DNA from: Nocardioidaceae bacterium
GTDB lineage: Bacteria > Actinomycetota > Actinomycetes > Propionibacteriales > Nocardioidaceae
Length of the DNA stretch: 36,769 nt
Reading direction: 5' to 3'
NCBI GenBank assembly: GCA_025927955.1
Contig: JAICKK010000013.1
Coordinates: forward strand, 1-36,769
Part shown: positions 15,793-22,732 of the stretch, one piece after another
Layout: every line of letters starts with the position of its first letter
Position numbering within the stretch: position 1 is the stretch's first letter
Program-made: the position numbers and the translations under genes
Notes under the pieces: model-generated
The model's database searches: none
What the model was told of the DNA's origin: nothing
What the model saw: the letters and a program-made list of their open reading frames with translations, nothing else

Positions 15793-16065
15793 GGGTAGGC
15801 CGTCGCGGGCCGGGTCGTCGCGCGGGTTCCGGACATGGCGGCGTCGAGATGCGGCCAGCTCCTCCGGCCGGCCGGGACGAGGCGCAGGGGGCGTGATTAG
15901 GCGGCCCTGGACGGCCCCGGTACGTTAGGAGGCACGCCGACCGGTGTGGTGCCGGTCACACCACGGCTCGCCCACGACCCGCCGCACCACCCTCGCGTCG
16001 GTCCGGTCGGGCCGTCGGACCGGCAGCGGAGACCCCGCACGCCGACCAGACGAAGGAGTGTGCAG
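15793..16065. promoter_or_regulatory. Divergent promoter region with leader hairpin upstream of the oxoacid dehydrogenase operon
   Basis: This 273-base gap separates the DMT transporter from the E1 alpha gene. Toward the operon a possible -10, TACGTT, lies at 15921-15926. The leader then contains the inverted repeat GGTGTG-N8-CACACC (15943-15962), which could form an RNA hairpin or be a regulator site. Toward the DMT gene TACCCT (15792-15797, minus strand) may be the -10. No known riboswitch is recognised. Confidence 0.35.
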
Positions 16066-17253
16066 TTGAGCGACCCCACGTCCGCCCCGGCCGCCGAGCA
16101 CGGCGAGGCCTTCGCCCGCCACCAGGCCGCCATCGCCGACCTGAAGTCCGCGCACCTGGTCCAGCTGCTCACGCCGGAGGGCGAGCGCGTGGAGCACCCG
16201 GAGTTCTCCTTCGACGCCGGCGAGGGAGCCGACGAGGACGAGACGATCCGCGGCTTCTACCGCGACATGGTGCTGACCCGGCGCATCGACACCGAGGCCA
16301 CCGCCCTGCAGCGGCACGGCGAGCTCGGCATCTGGGCCCAGCTGCTGGGCCAGGAGGCCGCCCAGATCGGCTCCGGCCGTGCGCTGCGCCCCCAGGACTT
16401 CGTCTTCCCCACCTACCGCGAGCACGGCGTCGCCTGGTGCCGCGACATCGACCCGCTGCGGCTGCTCGGCCTGTTCCGGGGAGTCGACCAGGGCGGCTGG
16501 GACCCGCACGACGGCAACTTCGGGCTCTACACGATCGTCATCGGCGCGCAGACGCTGCACGCCACCGGCTACGCGATGGGGATGCAGCGCGACGGCGTCG
16601 TCGGCACCGGCGACCCCGAGCGGGACGCGGCGGTGGTGGCGTACTTCGGCGACGGCGCCAGCAGCCAGGGCGACGTCAACGAGGCCTTCATCTTCGCCGC
16701 GTCCTACAACGCGCCCGTGGTCTTCTTCTGCCAGAACAACCAGTGGGCGATCTCCGAGCCGATCGAGCGGCAGAGCCGGATCCCGCTCTACCAGAGGGCG
16801 CTCGGCTTCGGGTTCCCCGGCGTCCGCGTCGACGGGAACGACGTGCTCGCGACGTACGCCGTCGCGCAGGCCGCCCTGCAGCGCGCGCGCGACGGGCAGG
16901 GCCCCACGTTCGTGGAGGCCTACACCTACCGGATGGGCGCGCACACCACCACCGACGACCCCACCCGCTACCGGCTCTCGGAGGACCTCGAGACCTGGAA
17001 GCTCAAGGACCCGATCCAGCGGGTCAAGGCCTACCTGGTCCGCAACGGGCTGGCCGGCCAGGACTTCTTCGACGAGGTCGACGACGAGGCCGAGCGGCTC
17101 GGGGAGCACCTGCGCGAGGGGTGCCGCGCGCTGCCGGAGCCGGACCCGCTGTCGGTCTTCGACCTGGTGTACGCCGAGCAGACGCCCGAGCTCGCCGAGC
17201 AGCGGGCCGGCTACGCGGCGTACCTCGACTCCTTCGAGATGGGAGCAGTGTGA
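16066..17253 (+). CDS. bkdA: Branched-chain 2-oxoacid dehydrogenase E1 alpha subunit
   Basis: This is the alpha subunit of the thiamine-diphosphate E1 component, which decarboxylates branched-chain 2-oxoacids (or pyruvate) and passes the acyl group to E2-lipoate, providing branched acyl-CoA for energy and fatty-acid primers. The 395-residue product contains the ThDP motif GDG (residues 195-197), 26 residues, then NN, within GDGASSQGDVNEAFIFAASYN. It also has the conserved FPTYREHGVAW and YRMGAHTTTDDPTRYR. The track start (GTG 15946) is too early; TTG 16066 has AAGGAG seven bases upstream. Its stop overlaps the E1 beta start (TGATG). Sequence alone does not distinguish BCKDH from pyruvate dehydrogenase alpha2beta2 enzymes; the actinobacterial three-gene layout favours Bkd. 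Confidence 0.9.
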   Translation: MSDPTSAPAAEHGEAFARHQAAIADLKSAHLVQLLTPEGERVEHPEFSFDAGEGADEDETIRGFYRDMVLTRRIDTEATALQRHGELGIWAQLLGQEAAQIGSGRALRPQDFVFPTYREHGVAWCRDIDPLRLLGLFRGVDQGGWDPHDGNFGLYTIVIGAQTLHATGYAMGMQRDGVVGTGDPERDAAVVAYFGDGASSQGDVNEAFIFAASYNAPVVFFCQNNQWAISEPIERQSRIPLYQRALGFGFPGVRVDGNDVLATYAVAQAALQRARDGQGPTFVEAYTYRMGAHTTTDDPTRYRLSEDLETWKLKDPIQRVKAYLVRNGLAGQDFFDEVDDEAERLGEHLREGCRALPEPDPLSVFDLVYAEQTPELAEQRAGYAAYLDSFEMGAV

Positions 17254-18239
17254 TGGCCAAGGTCACGCTCGCCAAGGCGCTCAACGCCGGCCTGCGCAAG
17301 GCCATGGAGGACGACCCCAAGGTGCTGCTGATGGGGGAGGACGTCGGCAAGCTCGGCGGCGTCTTCCGGGTCACCGACGGCCTGCAGAAGGACTTCGGCG
17401 AGGACCGGGTCATCGACTCCCCGCTCGCGGAGTCCGGCATCGTCGGCACGGCCGTCGGGCTCGCGATCCGCGGCTACCGCCCGGTGTGCGAGATCCAGTT
17501 CGACGGGTTCGTCTACCCCGCCTACGACCAGATCGTCAGCCAGGTCGCGAAGATCCACTTCCGCAGCCTCGGCAAGGTCAAGATGCCCGTGGTCGTGCGG
17601 ATCCCGTTCGGCGGCGGGATCGGCGCCGTCGAGCACCACAGCGAGAGCCCGGAGGCGCAGTTCGCCCACACCCCCGGCCTGAAGGTCGTGGCCTGCTCCA
17701 ACCCGGTCGACGGGTACTGGATGATCCAGCAGGCCATCGCCTGCGACGACCCGGTGATCTTCCTCGAGCCGAAGCGGCAGTACCACGCCGACAAGGCCGA
17801 GCTGGACGACCACCAGACCCTGCAGAGCGTCCAGCCGCTGTTCACCTCCCGGGTGGTGCGCGCGGGCACCGACCTGACGCTGCTGGCCTACGGGCCGATG
17901 GTCAAGACCGCGCTGGCCAGTGCCGAGGCGGCCGCCGGCGAGGGGCGCAGCATCGAGGTCGTCGACCTGCGCTCCCTCTCTCCCCTCGACCTGGGGCCGG
18001 TCCACGAGTCGGTGCGCAAGACCGGTCATGCGGTCGTGGTCCACGAGGCGCACGTCAACCTCGGGATGGGGGCCGAGGTCGCCGCGCGGATCAGCGAGCA
18101 GTGCTTCTACTCGCTCGAGGCGCCGGTGCTGCGGGTCGGCGGCTTCGACACGCCGTACCCACCCAGCCGCATGGAGGAGCAGTGGCTGCCGGACCTCGAC
18201 CGGGTGCTGGACGCCGTCGACCGATCCCTCGGCTTCTGA
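17253..18239 (+). CDS. bkdB: Branched-chain 2-oxoacid dehydrogenase E1 beta subunit
   Basis: This is the beta subunit that completes the E1 alpha2beta2 heterotetramer. The 328-residue product matches the family length. It contains the pyrimidine-binding domain (LLMGEDVGKLGGVFRVTDGLQKDFGEDRVIDSPLAESGIVGTAVGLAIRGYRPVCEIQFDGF, with the ThDP-activating Glu in LAESG) and PFGGGIGAVEHHSESPEAQFAHTPGLKVV. A C-terminal transketolase-like domain follows (IEVVDLRSLSPLD, VVHEAHVNLGMGAEVAARI). ATG 17253 overlaps the E1 alpha stop. It is followed after 31 bases by the E2 gene, so the three genes form one operon. Confidence 0.93.
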   Translation: MAKVTLAKALNAGLRKAMEDDPKVLLMGEDVGKLGGVFRVTDGLQKDFGEDRVIDSPLAESGIVGTAVGLAIRGYRPVCEIQFDGFVYPAYDQIVSQVAKIHFRSLGKVKMPVVVRIPFGGGIGAVEHHSESPEAQFAHTPGLKVVACSNPVDGYWMIQQAIACDDPVIFLEPKRQYHADKAELDDHQTLQSVQPLFTSRVVRAGTDLTLLAYGPMVKTALASAEAAAGEGRSIEVVDLRSLSPLDLGPVHESVRKTGHAVVVHEAHVNLGMGAEVAARISEQCFYSLEAPVLRVGGFDTPYPPSRMEEQWLPDLDRVLDAVDRSLGF

Positions 18240-18270
18240 GCCGCGAGACCTTCCAACGAGAGAGAGCGCT

Positions 18271-19719
18271 GTGCCCGAGTACAAGCTGCCCGACGTCGGC
18301 GAGGGCCTGACGGAGGCCGAGATCGTCACCTGGAAGGTCAAGGTCGGCGACGTCATCAAGGTCAACGACGTGGTGGTCGAGATCGAGACCGCCAAGTCCC
18401 TGGTCGAGCTGCCGTCCCCGTACGCCGGGACCGTGCAGGCCCTGCACGTCCCCGAGGGGGAGACGGTCGCGGTCGGCACGCCGATCGTCACCATCGGCGA
18501 GGGCGCCGCGGCCACCGAAGCGCCGTCACGGCCGGCGGCTCCCGCGGCCGCGCCCGCAGCCCTGGACCTGTCCAACCCGGCCGCCAGCGGAGGCGGCGAG
18601 AACCAGACGCTCGTCGGGTACGGACCGCGGACCGCGTCCGCCCAGCGGCGTCCCCGTCGGGGCGCGGCCAGTCCGAGGAGCGAGGCCGGTGCGGCCGCGC
18701 AGCTCGAGGTGCAGGGCGCCTTCGGGCAGGGCGGCGCGGTGCCCGCGGACGTCGTCGAGACCGACGAGCCGGCCGTGCCCGCCGTGCCCGCGCAGGCCGA
18801 CCCCGGTGCGGCGCCTGTCGAGACCCGGACGCTGGCCAAGCCGCCGGTGCGCAAGCTGGCCAAGGACCTGGGAGTGGACCTGCGCTCGCTGGTGCCCTCG
18901 GGCCCGGGCGGCACCGTCACCCGCGAGGACGTGGAGCGGGCCGGCCGCGAGCAGCCCGCGACGATGGAGGACGAGCCGGCGGCCGCCGGGGCCGCGGGGG
19001 ACCGGTCGACCGGGTGGGGCGAGCGGGAGACCCGCGAGCCGATCCGCGGCGTGCGCAAGATGATGGCGCAGGCGATGGTGGAGTCGGCGTTCAGCGCCCC
19101 GCACGTGACGGAGTGGGTCACCCTGGACGTGACGCGCACCATGAGGCTGGTTCGCCGGCTGCGCGAGCACCGCGACTTCCGCGACGTGAAGGTCTCGCCG
19201 CTGCTGGTCGTCGCCAAGGCGGTCTGCCTCGCGGTCCGTCGTACCCCCGAGGTGAACGCGACGTGGGACGAGGCGGCCCAGGAGGTCGTCCTGAAGTCCT
19301 ACGTCAACCTCGGCATCGCCGCCGCCACCCCGCGGGGCCTGGTCGTGCCCAACGTCAAGGACGCCGACCGCCTTTCCCTGCCCGAGCTCGGCGCGGCGAT
19401 CAACGACCTGGCGCTCGGCGCGCGGGAGGGCCGGACCCAGCCGGCGGAGATGAGCGGCGGCACGATCACCATCACCAACGTGGGGGTCTTCGGCGTCGAC
19501 GCCGGCACGCCGATCATCAACCCCGGCGAGTCGGCGATCCTCTGCGTCGGGGCCGTCCGGCAGCAGCCGTGGGTGCACAAGGGCAAGGTGCGCGCGCGCG
19601 ACGTCACCACCCTGGCGCTGTCGTTCGACCACCGACTGGTCGACGGCCAGAAGGGATCGCGGTTCCTCGCCGACGTGGCCGCGGTCCTCCAGGACCCGCG
19701 GGACGCCCTGCTGCTCTGA
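18271..19719 (+). CDS. bkdC: 2-oxoacid dehydrogenase E2, dihydrolipoyl acyltransferase
   Basis: The E2 core enzyme transfers the acyl group from lipoate to CoA. The 482-residue product has one N-terminal lipoyl domain (residues 1-77, lipoylated Lys42 in EIETAKSL). A long Ala/Pro/Arg-rich linker with LVGYGPR follows. Then come a peripheral-subunit-binding domain at ~186-225 (KPPVRKLAKDLGVDLRSLVPSGPGG) and the catalytic domain from ~245 with active-site His454 in SFDHRLVDG. GTG 18271 is preceded by GAGAGAGAG; the track ORF from 17920 overlaps E1 beta in another frame. No E3 (lipoamide dehydrogenase) gene follows, so E3 must be supplied from elsewhere. Oddly, a 24-bp tandem repeat array starts inside the stop codon. 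Confidence 0.93.
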   Translation: MPEYKLPDVGEGLTEAEIVTWKVKVGDVIKVNDVVVEIETAKSLVELPSPYAGTVQALHVPEGETVAVGTPIVTIGEGAAATEAPSRPAAPAAAPAALDLSNPAASGGGENQTLVGYGPRTASAQRRPRRGAASPRSEAGAAAQLEVQGAFGQGGAVPADVVETDEPAVPAVPAQADPGAAPVETRTLAKPPVRKLAKDLGVDLRSLVPSGPGGTVTREDVERAGREQPATMEDEPAAAGAAGDRSTGWGERETREPIRGVRKMMAQAMVESAFSAPHVTEWVTLDVTRTMRLVRRLREHRDFRDVKVSPLLVVAKAVCLAVRRTPEVNATWDEAAQEVVLKSYVNLGIAAATPRGLVVPNVKDADRLSLPELGAAINDLALGAREGRTQPAEMSGGTITITNVGVFGVDAGTPIINPGESAILCVGAVRQQPWVHKGKVRARDVTTLALSFDHRLVDGQKGSRFLADVAAVLQDPRDALLL

Positions 19720-19813
19720 GCCTGCGCTGGCTCAGCCGCCCGAGCCTGCGCTGGTTGTGGTCCCCGAGCCCGCGTTGGTTGAGGTGCCCGAGCCCGCGTT
19801 GGTTGAGGTGCCC
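19718..19813 (+). repeat. Four 24-bp tandem repeats starting in the bkdC stop codon
   Basis: Four consecutive 24-bp units occur at 19718-19741, 19742-19765, 19766-19789 and 19790-19813. Each begins GAGCCYGCGYTGG; units 3 and 4 are identical, while units 1 and 2 differ at several positions. The unit equals the first arm of the large palindromic element that follows, as if that arm had been iterated. The first unit shares two bases of the bkdC TGA. Confidence 0.9.
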
Positions 19814-19911
19814 GAGCCCCCAGGGCGAGGGCCTCGAAACCTGGTGACCTGGGGCGCGGACGTGACCGTGGTTTCGAGGCCTCGGCTAGCGCCTCGGCGC
19901 CTCAACCAGCG
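19801..19911. repeat. Large imperfect inverted repeat, same family as at 5.3 kb
   Basis: The left arm (19801-19841) starts GGTTGAGGTGCCCGAG and ends GCCTCGAAACC. The right arm (19870-19911) starts GGTTTCGAGGCCTCGGCTAG and ends CCTCAACCAGCG, and is its imperfect reverse complement. The 28-base spacer carries GCGCGGACGTGACCGT, closely resembling the spacer of the 5.3-kb copies. The transcript would fold into a long stem-loop between bkdC and the MFS gene, and it might also act as a transcription barrier. Confidence 0.85.
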
Positions 19912-19987
19912 GCGCGGGCCGGAGCGTGCGAGGAACGGCACGTCGGCCGGCGTGAGACGACGGCCGGGCGAGGGCGTCGACCGGCCG

Positions 19988-19993
19988 TAGAAT
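19988..19993 (+). promoter_or_regulatory. Putative -10 (TAGAAT) for the leaderless MFS gene
   Basis: TAGAAT matches the TATAAT consensus at five of six positions and ends eight bases before GTG 20002, so the mRNA probably begins at or next to the start codon. No clear -35 is seen. Confidence 0.5.
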
Positions 19994-20001
19994 GAGTGCA
20001 C

Positions 20002-21363
20002 GTGAGCACAGCACCCACAGTCGGTCGACGTGCGTGGGTCGTCTGGGCCACGGCGGTCTCGGTGTACTTCCTGGCGATCTTCCACCGCTCCTCGCTCGGG
20101 GTCGCGGGCCTGGTCGCCGAGCAGCGCTTCCACGTCTCCGCCGCCCAGCTCTCGACGTTCACGGTCCTGCAGCTGCTCGTGTACGCCGCGATGCAGATCC
20201 CGGTCGGCGTGCTGCTCGACCGGTTCGGGCCGCAGCGGCTGCTGCTCACCGGGACCATCTTGATGACCGGTGCCCAGCTGGGCTTCGCCTTCACCGGTGC
20301 GTACGCCGGCGCCCTCCTCGCCCGGGTGGTCCTCGGGATGGGCGACGCGATGGTGTTCATCAGCGTGCTGCGGATCGTCGCGGCGTGGTTCCCGCCGGTG
20401 CGCAACCCGATGCTGACCGCCCTGACCGCCGGCATCGGCCAGAGCGGTGCGCTGCTCGCCGCGATCCCGCTCGCCAAGGCGCTCGCGGCGTACGGCTGGA
20501 CGACCAGCTTCGTGGCCAGCGCCTCGGTGGGGGTGCTGCTGGGACTGCTCGTGGTCCTGCTGGTCCGCGACGCGCCGAGGGGCGCGCCACCGGCTCGGTC
20601 GTCGAAGCCGCTGCGGGTCGTCGGACGCGACCTGCGGCTGGCCTACCACGACCCGGGGACCCGCCTGGGGTTCTGGTCGCACTTCACCGCCCCGCTGGCG
20701 GCGAACGTCATGGGTCTGCTGTGGGGCTACCCGTTCTTCGTGCACGCCGAGCACTGCTCCCGCACCGAGGCCGGCGCCCTGCTCACCCTGCTGGTCGTGG
20801 TGTTCATCACCGGCGGGCCGCTCGTGGGCGGGTACATCGCCCGTCATCCCTGGCAGCGCTCGACCGCGGTGCTGAGCATCGTGGCGGCGATGGCGCTCAC
20901 CTGGACCGTGGTGCTGGTGCTGCCCGGGGACGCGCCGCTGTGGCTGCTGTGCCTGCTGGTCGTGACGACCGGGCTCGGCGGTCCGGGCTCCATGATCGCC
21001 TTCGACCTGGCCCGCACGTTCGCACCCGCCTCGAGGCTCGGGCAGGCCAGCGGGATGGTGAACGTCGGCGGCTTCGTGGCCTCGCTGCTGACCATGCTGG
21101 GGATCGGCCTCGTCCTCGATGCGGTCACGCCCGGCTCGTCGGCCACCTACAGCGCCGGCGCCTACCGGGTGGCGATGTGCGTGCAGTACGTCGGCTGGGT
21201 GCTCGGCGGAATCCAGCTGTGGCGCTACCGGTACCGGGCGAGGGTGCACCTGGCCGACACCCAGCCGGAGGCGTTCCGGGACATGAGCGGCCTCGAGCAG
21301 TACCCGGCGCCGCGGACCAGGGCCGCCCGAGCCTCCGGTAGCGGCCGGCGCGGTCGTCGGTGA
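20002..21363 (+). CDS. Major facilitator superfamily transporter
   Basis: This is a 12-helix MFS permease of 453 residues. It starts RRAWVVWATAVSVYFLAIFHRSSLGVAGLVAEQRFHVSAAQLSTFTVLQLLVYAAMQIPVGVLLDRFGPQRLL, with helix 1 carrying the HRSSLGV motif common in actinobacterial sugar/anion-like MFS proteins and the loop 2-3 signature GVLLDRFGPQR. The C-terminal ~40 residues are hydrophilic and basic. GTG 20002 is chosen over track GTG 19996 because of the -10 at 19988-19993; ATG 19992 belongs to another frame. It is monocistronic, bounded by repeat arrays on both sides. Substrate unknown. Confidence 0.88.
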   Translation: MSTAPTVGRRAWVVWATAVSVYFLAIFHRSSLGVAGLVAEQRFHVSAAQLSTFTVLQLLVYAAMQIPVGVLLDRFGPQRLLLTGTILMTGAQLGFAFTGAYAGALLARVVLGMGDAMVFISVLRIVAAWFPPVRNPMLTALTAGIGQSGALLAAIPLAKALAAYGWTTSFVASASVGVLLGLLVVLLVRDAPRGAPPARSSKPLRVVGRDLRLAYHDPGTRLGFWSHFTAPLAANVMGLLWGYPFFVHAEHCSRTEAGALLTLLVVVFITGGPLVGGYIARHPWQRSTAVLSIVAAMALTWTVVLVLPGDAPLWLLCLLVVTTGLGGPGSMIAFDLARTFAPASRLGQASGMVNVGGFVASLLTMLGIGLVLDAVTPGSSATYSAGAYRVAMCVQYVGWVLGGIQLWRYRYRARVHLADTQPEAFRDMSGLEQYPAPRTRAARASGSGRRGRR

Positions 21364-21368
21364 CGGTC

Positions 21369-21501
21369 GACACCGAGGCGTCCCGTCCCGTGGTGTGTTG
21401 GTCGCCGAGGCGTCTCGTTCTGTGGAGCTCGGCGTGGCCGCGAGCGCGGAACGGGACGCCTCGGCGTGGCCGCGAGCGCGGAACGGGACGCCTCGGCGTG
21501 G
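21369..21501. repeat. Array of 32-bp repeats in direct and inverted orientation
   Basis: Two identical 32-bp units lie in tandem at 21431-21462 and 21463-21494, followed by seven bases of a third (GGCGTGG). Two diverged copies in inverted orientation precede them (from 21372 and 21403, core CGAGGCGTC). The segment 21403-21420 pairs with 21449-21466 over about 18 bp, giving a strong hairpin just after the MFS stop. The family is distinct from the GGTTGAGG element at 5.3 and 19.8 kb. Confidence 0.88.
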
Positions 21502-21740
21502 ACGGGCAGGACCCGGCGCTGGCGACGGCGGCGGTGGTCATGGGTCCCAGCCCGCTCACGCCGCGGGAGAGGGAGGTCCTGAACGCCGCGGCGGACGGCG
21601 CGACCGTCACCGACATCAGCGCCCGCACGCACCCGTCGGGCAGCAGGGTGCGCAACCACCTGTCGGACGCGATCGGCAAGACGGGGACGCGCAAGCGGAG
21701 GGAGGCCGTGCGGGTGGCCCGCGAGAACGGCTGGCTCTGA
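21498..21740 (+). pseudogene. Truncated NarL/LuxR-type response regulator (DNA-binding half only)
   Basis: The frame encodes the linker and LuxR-type helix-turn-helix of a NarL-family response regulator: DPALATAAV, then SPLTPREREVLNAAADGATVTDISARTHPSGSRVRNHLSDAIGKTGTRKRREAVRVARENGWL, the usual C terminus of DesR-like regulators. The whole receiver domain (about 130 residues) is missing. Recognisable similarity begins right after the end of the 32-bp repeat array, while the frame upstream (track start 21360) only translates the repeat. The turn HPSGSRVRN also departs from the usual LSEGTVRN, suggesting drift. An internal ATG (21540) could still give a 66-residue HTH protein. I read this as a gene remnant truncated by repeat-associated rearrangement; no sensor kinase is nearby. 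Confidence 0.7.
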
Positions 21741-21952
21741 CCGGTGTCCCGGAGGGGCCGCCGGCTCCACGCCCCGGACCTACGGACAGCCCTGGGGCGC
21801 CGCTGGGCAGCGTCGAGGAGCGGCTGAGCCCGTTCCGGCCGTCCAGGGCGCCACGCCCCGATGCGCTGGTCCGGCTCGACGGGACAGCGCTGCGCGCAGC
21901 TTGAGGCAGATGCCCCATGCCGCCGGCACGGGTTGCGGGCCAGGCTGCGGTC

Positions 21953-22732
21953 ATGGCGACAGCTCCCCGACCCGCGGTCGGCACCCTCTCAAGAAGCCCC
22001 AGGCTCGGCGTCGGGCACGACGAGCGGTTCACCGGGTACGGCGCGATGGGTGTGCCGTACTCCACGGGGCACTACCTGGTCCTTCGCGACATGCTGGCCA
22101 GCTCGGTGGGTCCGGCGTACCGGGCGATCTGGCATCGCGATCCCGCTGGCCGTTGGACCATCTTCACGACCGTCGAGCCGCAGGTCAGCTGTCCCCGCTA
22201 CTTCGGCTCGGTGACCGACGTGGAGCGGGTGCCCGCGATCGAGGTGACCTGGCGAGACGACTGGACGCTGGACGTCCAGATGGGCACCCGCCTCTCGTGG
22301 CGGCTGCAGCTCGCGGCGACACCGGCCACACGGGCGATGACGTCGATGGGCGGTGCCCTCCCGCAGTGGGCCTGGAACAGCCATGCCCTGCTCGGGTCCC
22401 TGGGGCCGGTGGCCGGTGGGTGCCTGCGCTCGGGACGGATCAGGCTGCACGGGCGCACCCCCAACGGGCATGGCTTCACGGCTGCACCGCAGTGGGTGTG
22501 GCGAGTCGCCGGCGGCCATGCCGACCTGGACGGCGCCGATCTCGGCCCTCTCGGCCCGCTGGCGGAGCAGGCGCGTCTCGGCGATGTCTGGCTTCCTCAG
22601 CGGGGGCTGTTCTTCGCCGGCCGCGCCCGGTTCACGACGCCGGTCCCGACCGAGCACCCTTCCACGGCCCGTACGCGCCTCGAGCACTCACCACCCGAGA
22701 GACCACATCAGCACCGAGAGGAGTCATCATGA
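21953..22732 (+). CDS. Protein of unknown function, coupled to a methyltransferase
   Basis: I do not recognise this family. The ~259-residue product is soluble and probably beta-rich, with many aromatic residues and alternating strands (WHRDPAGRWTIFTTVEPQVSCPRYFG, VTWRDDWTLDVQMGTRLSWRLQLAATPATRAM). This is reminiscent of lipocalin- or hydratase-like beta-barrels, but I see no diagnostic motif. The start is uncertain: ATG 21953 (MATAPRPAV) or the track ATG 21917. Its stop overlaps the methyltransferase start (ATGA, 22729-22732), and the Shine-Dalgarno of that gene lies inside this one, so the two are co-translated and probably work in one pathway. Confidence 0.7.
   Translation: MATAPRPAVGTLSRSPRLGVGHDERFTGYGAMGVPYSTGHYLVLRDMLASSVGPAYRAIWHRDPAGRWTIFTTVEPQVSCPRYFGSVTDVERVPAIEVTWRDDWTLDVQMGTRLSWRLQLAATPATRAMTSMGGALPQWAWNSHALLGSLGPVAGGCLRSGRIRLHGRTPNGHGFTAAPQWVWRVAGGHADLDGADLGPLGPLAEQARLGDVWLPQRGLFFAGRARFTTPVPTEHPSTARTRLEHSPPERPHQHREESS

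Noticed and set aside
19718-19813. CRISPR array
   Set aside because: The 24-bp units are directly adjacent with no unique spacers, and no cas gene is present.
19992-21341. Alternative 449-codon ORF starting ATG 19992 across the MFS gene
   Set aside because: It is a frame-shifted shadow without hydrophobic segments; the MFS frame has twelve clear helices.
21431-21501. CRISPR-like or coding repeat (32-bp tandem units)
   Set aside because: There are no spacers, inverted copies are present, and the length is not a multiple of three, so reading frame is not preserved across units.
21616-22065. 149-codon minus-strand ORF in the gap before the unknown gene
   Set aside because: It has Ser/Arg/Pro-rich composition, no ribosome-binding site and no domain; it overlaps the regulator fragment and the next gene in antisense.
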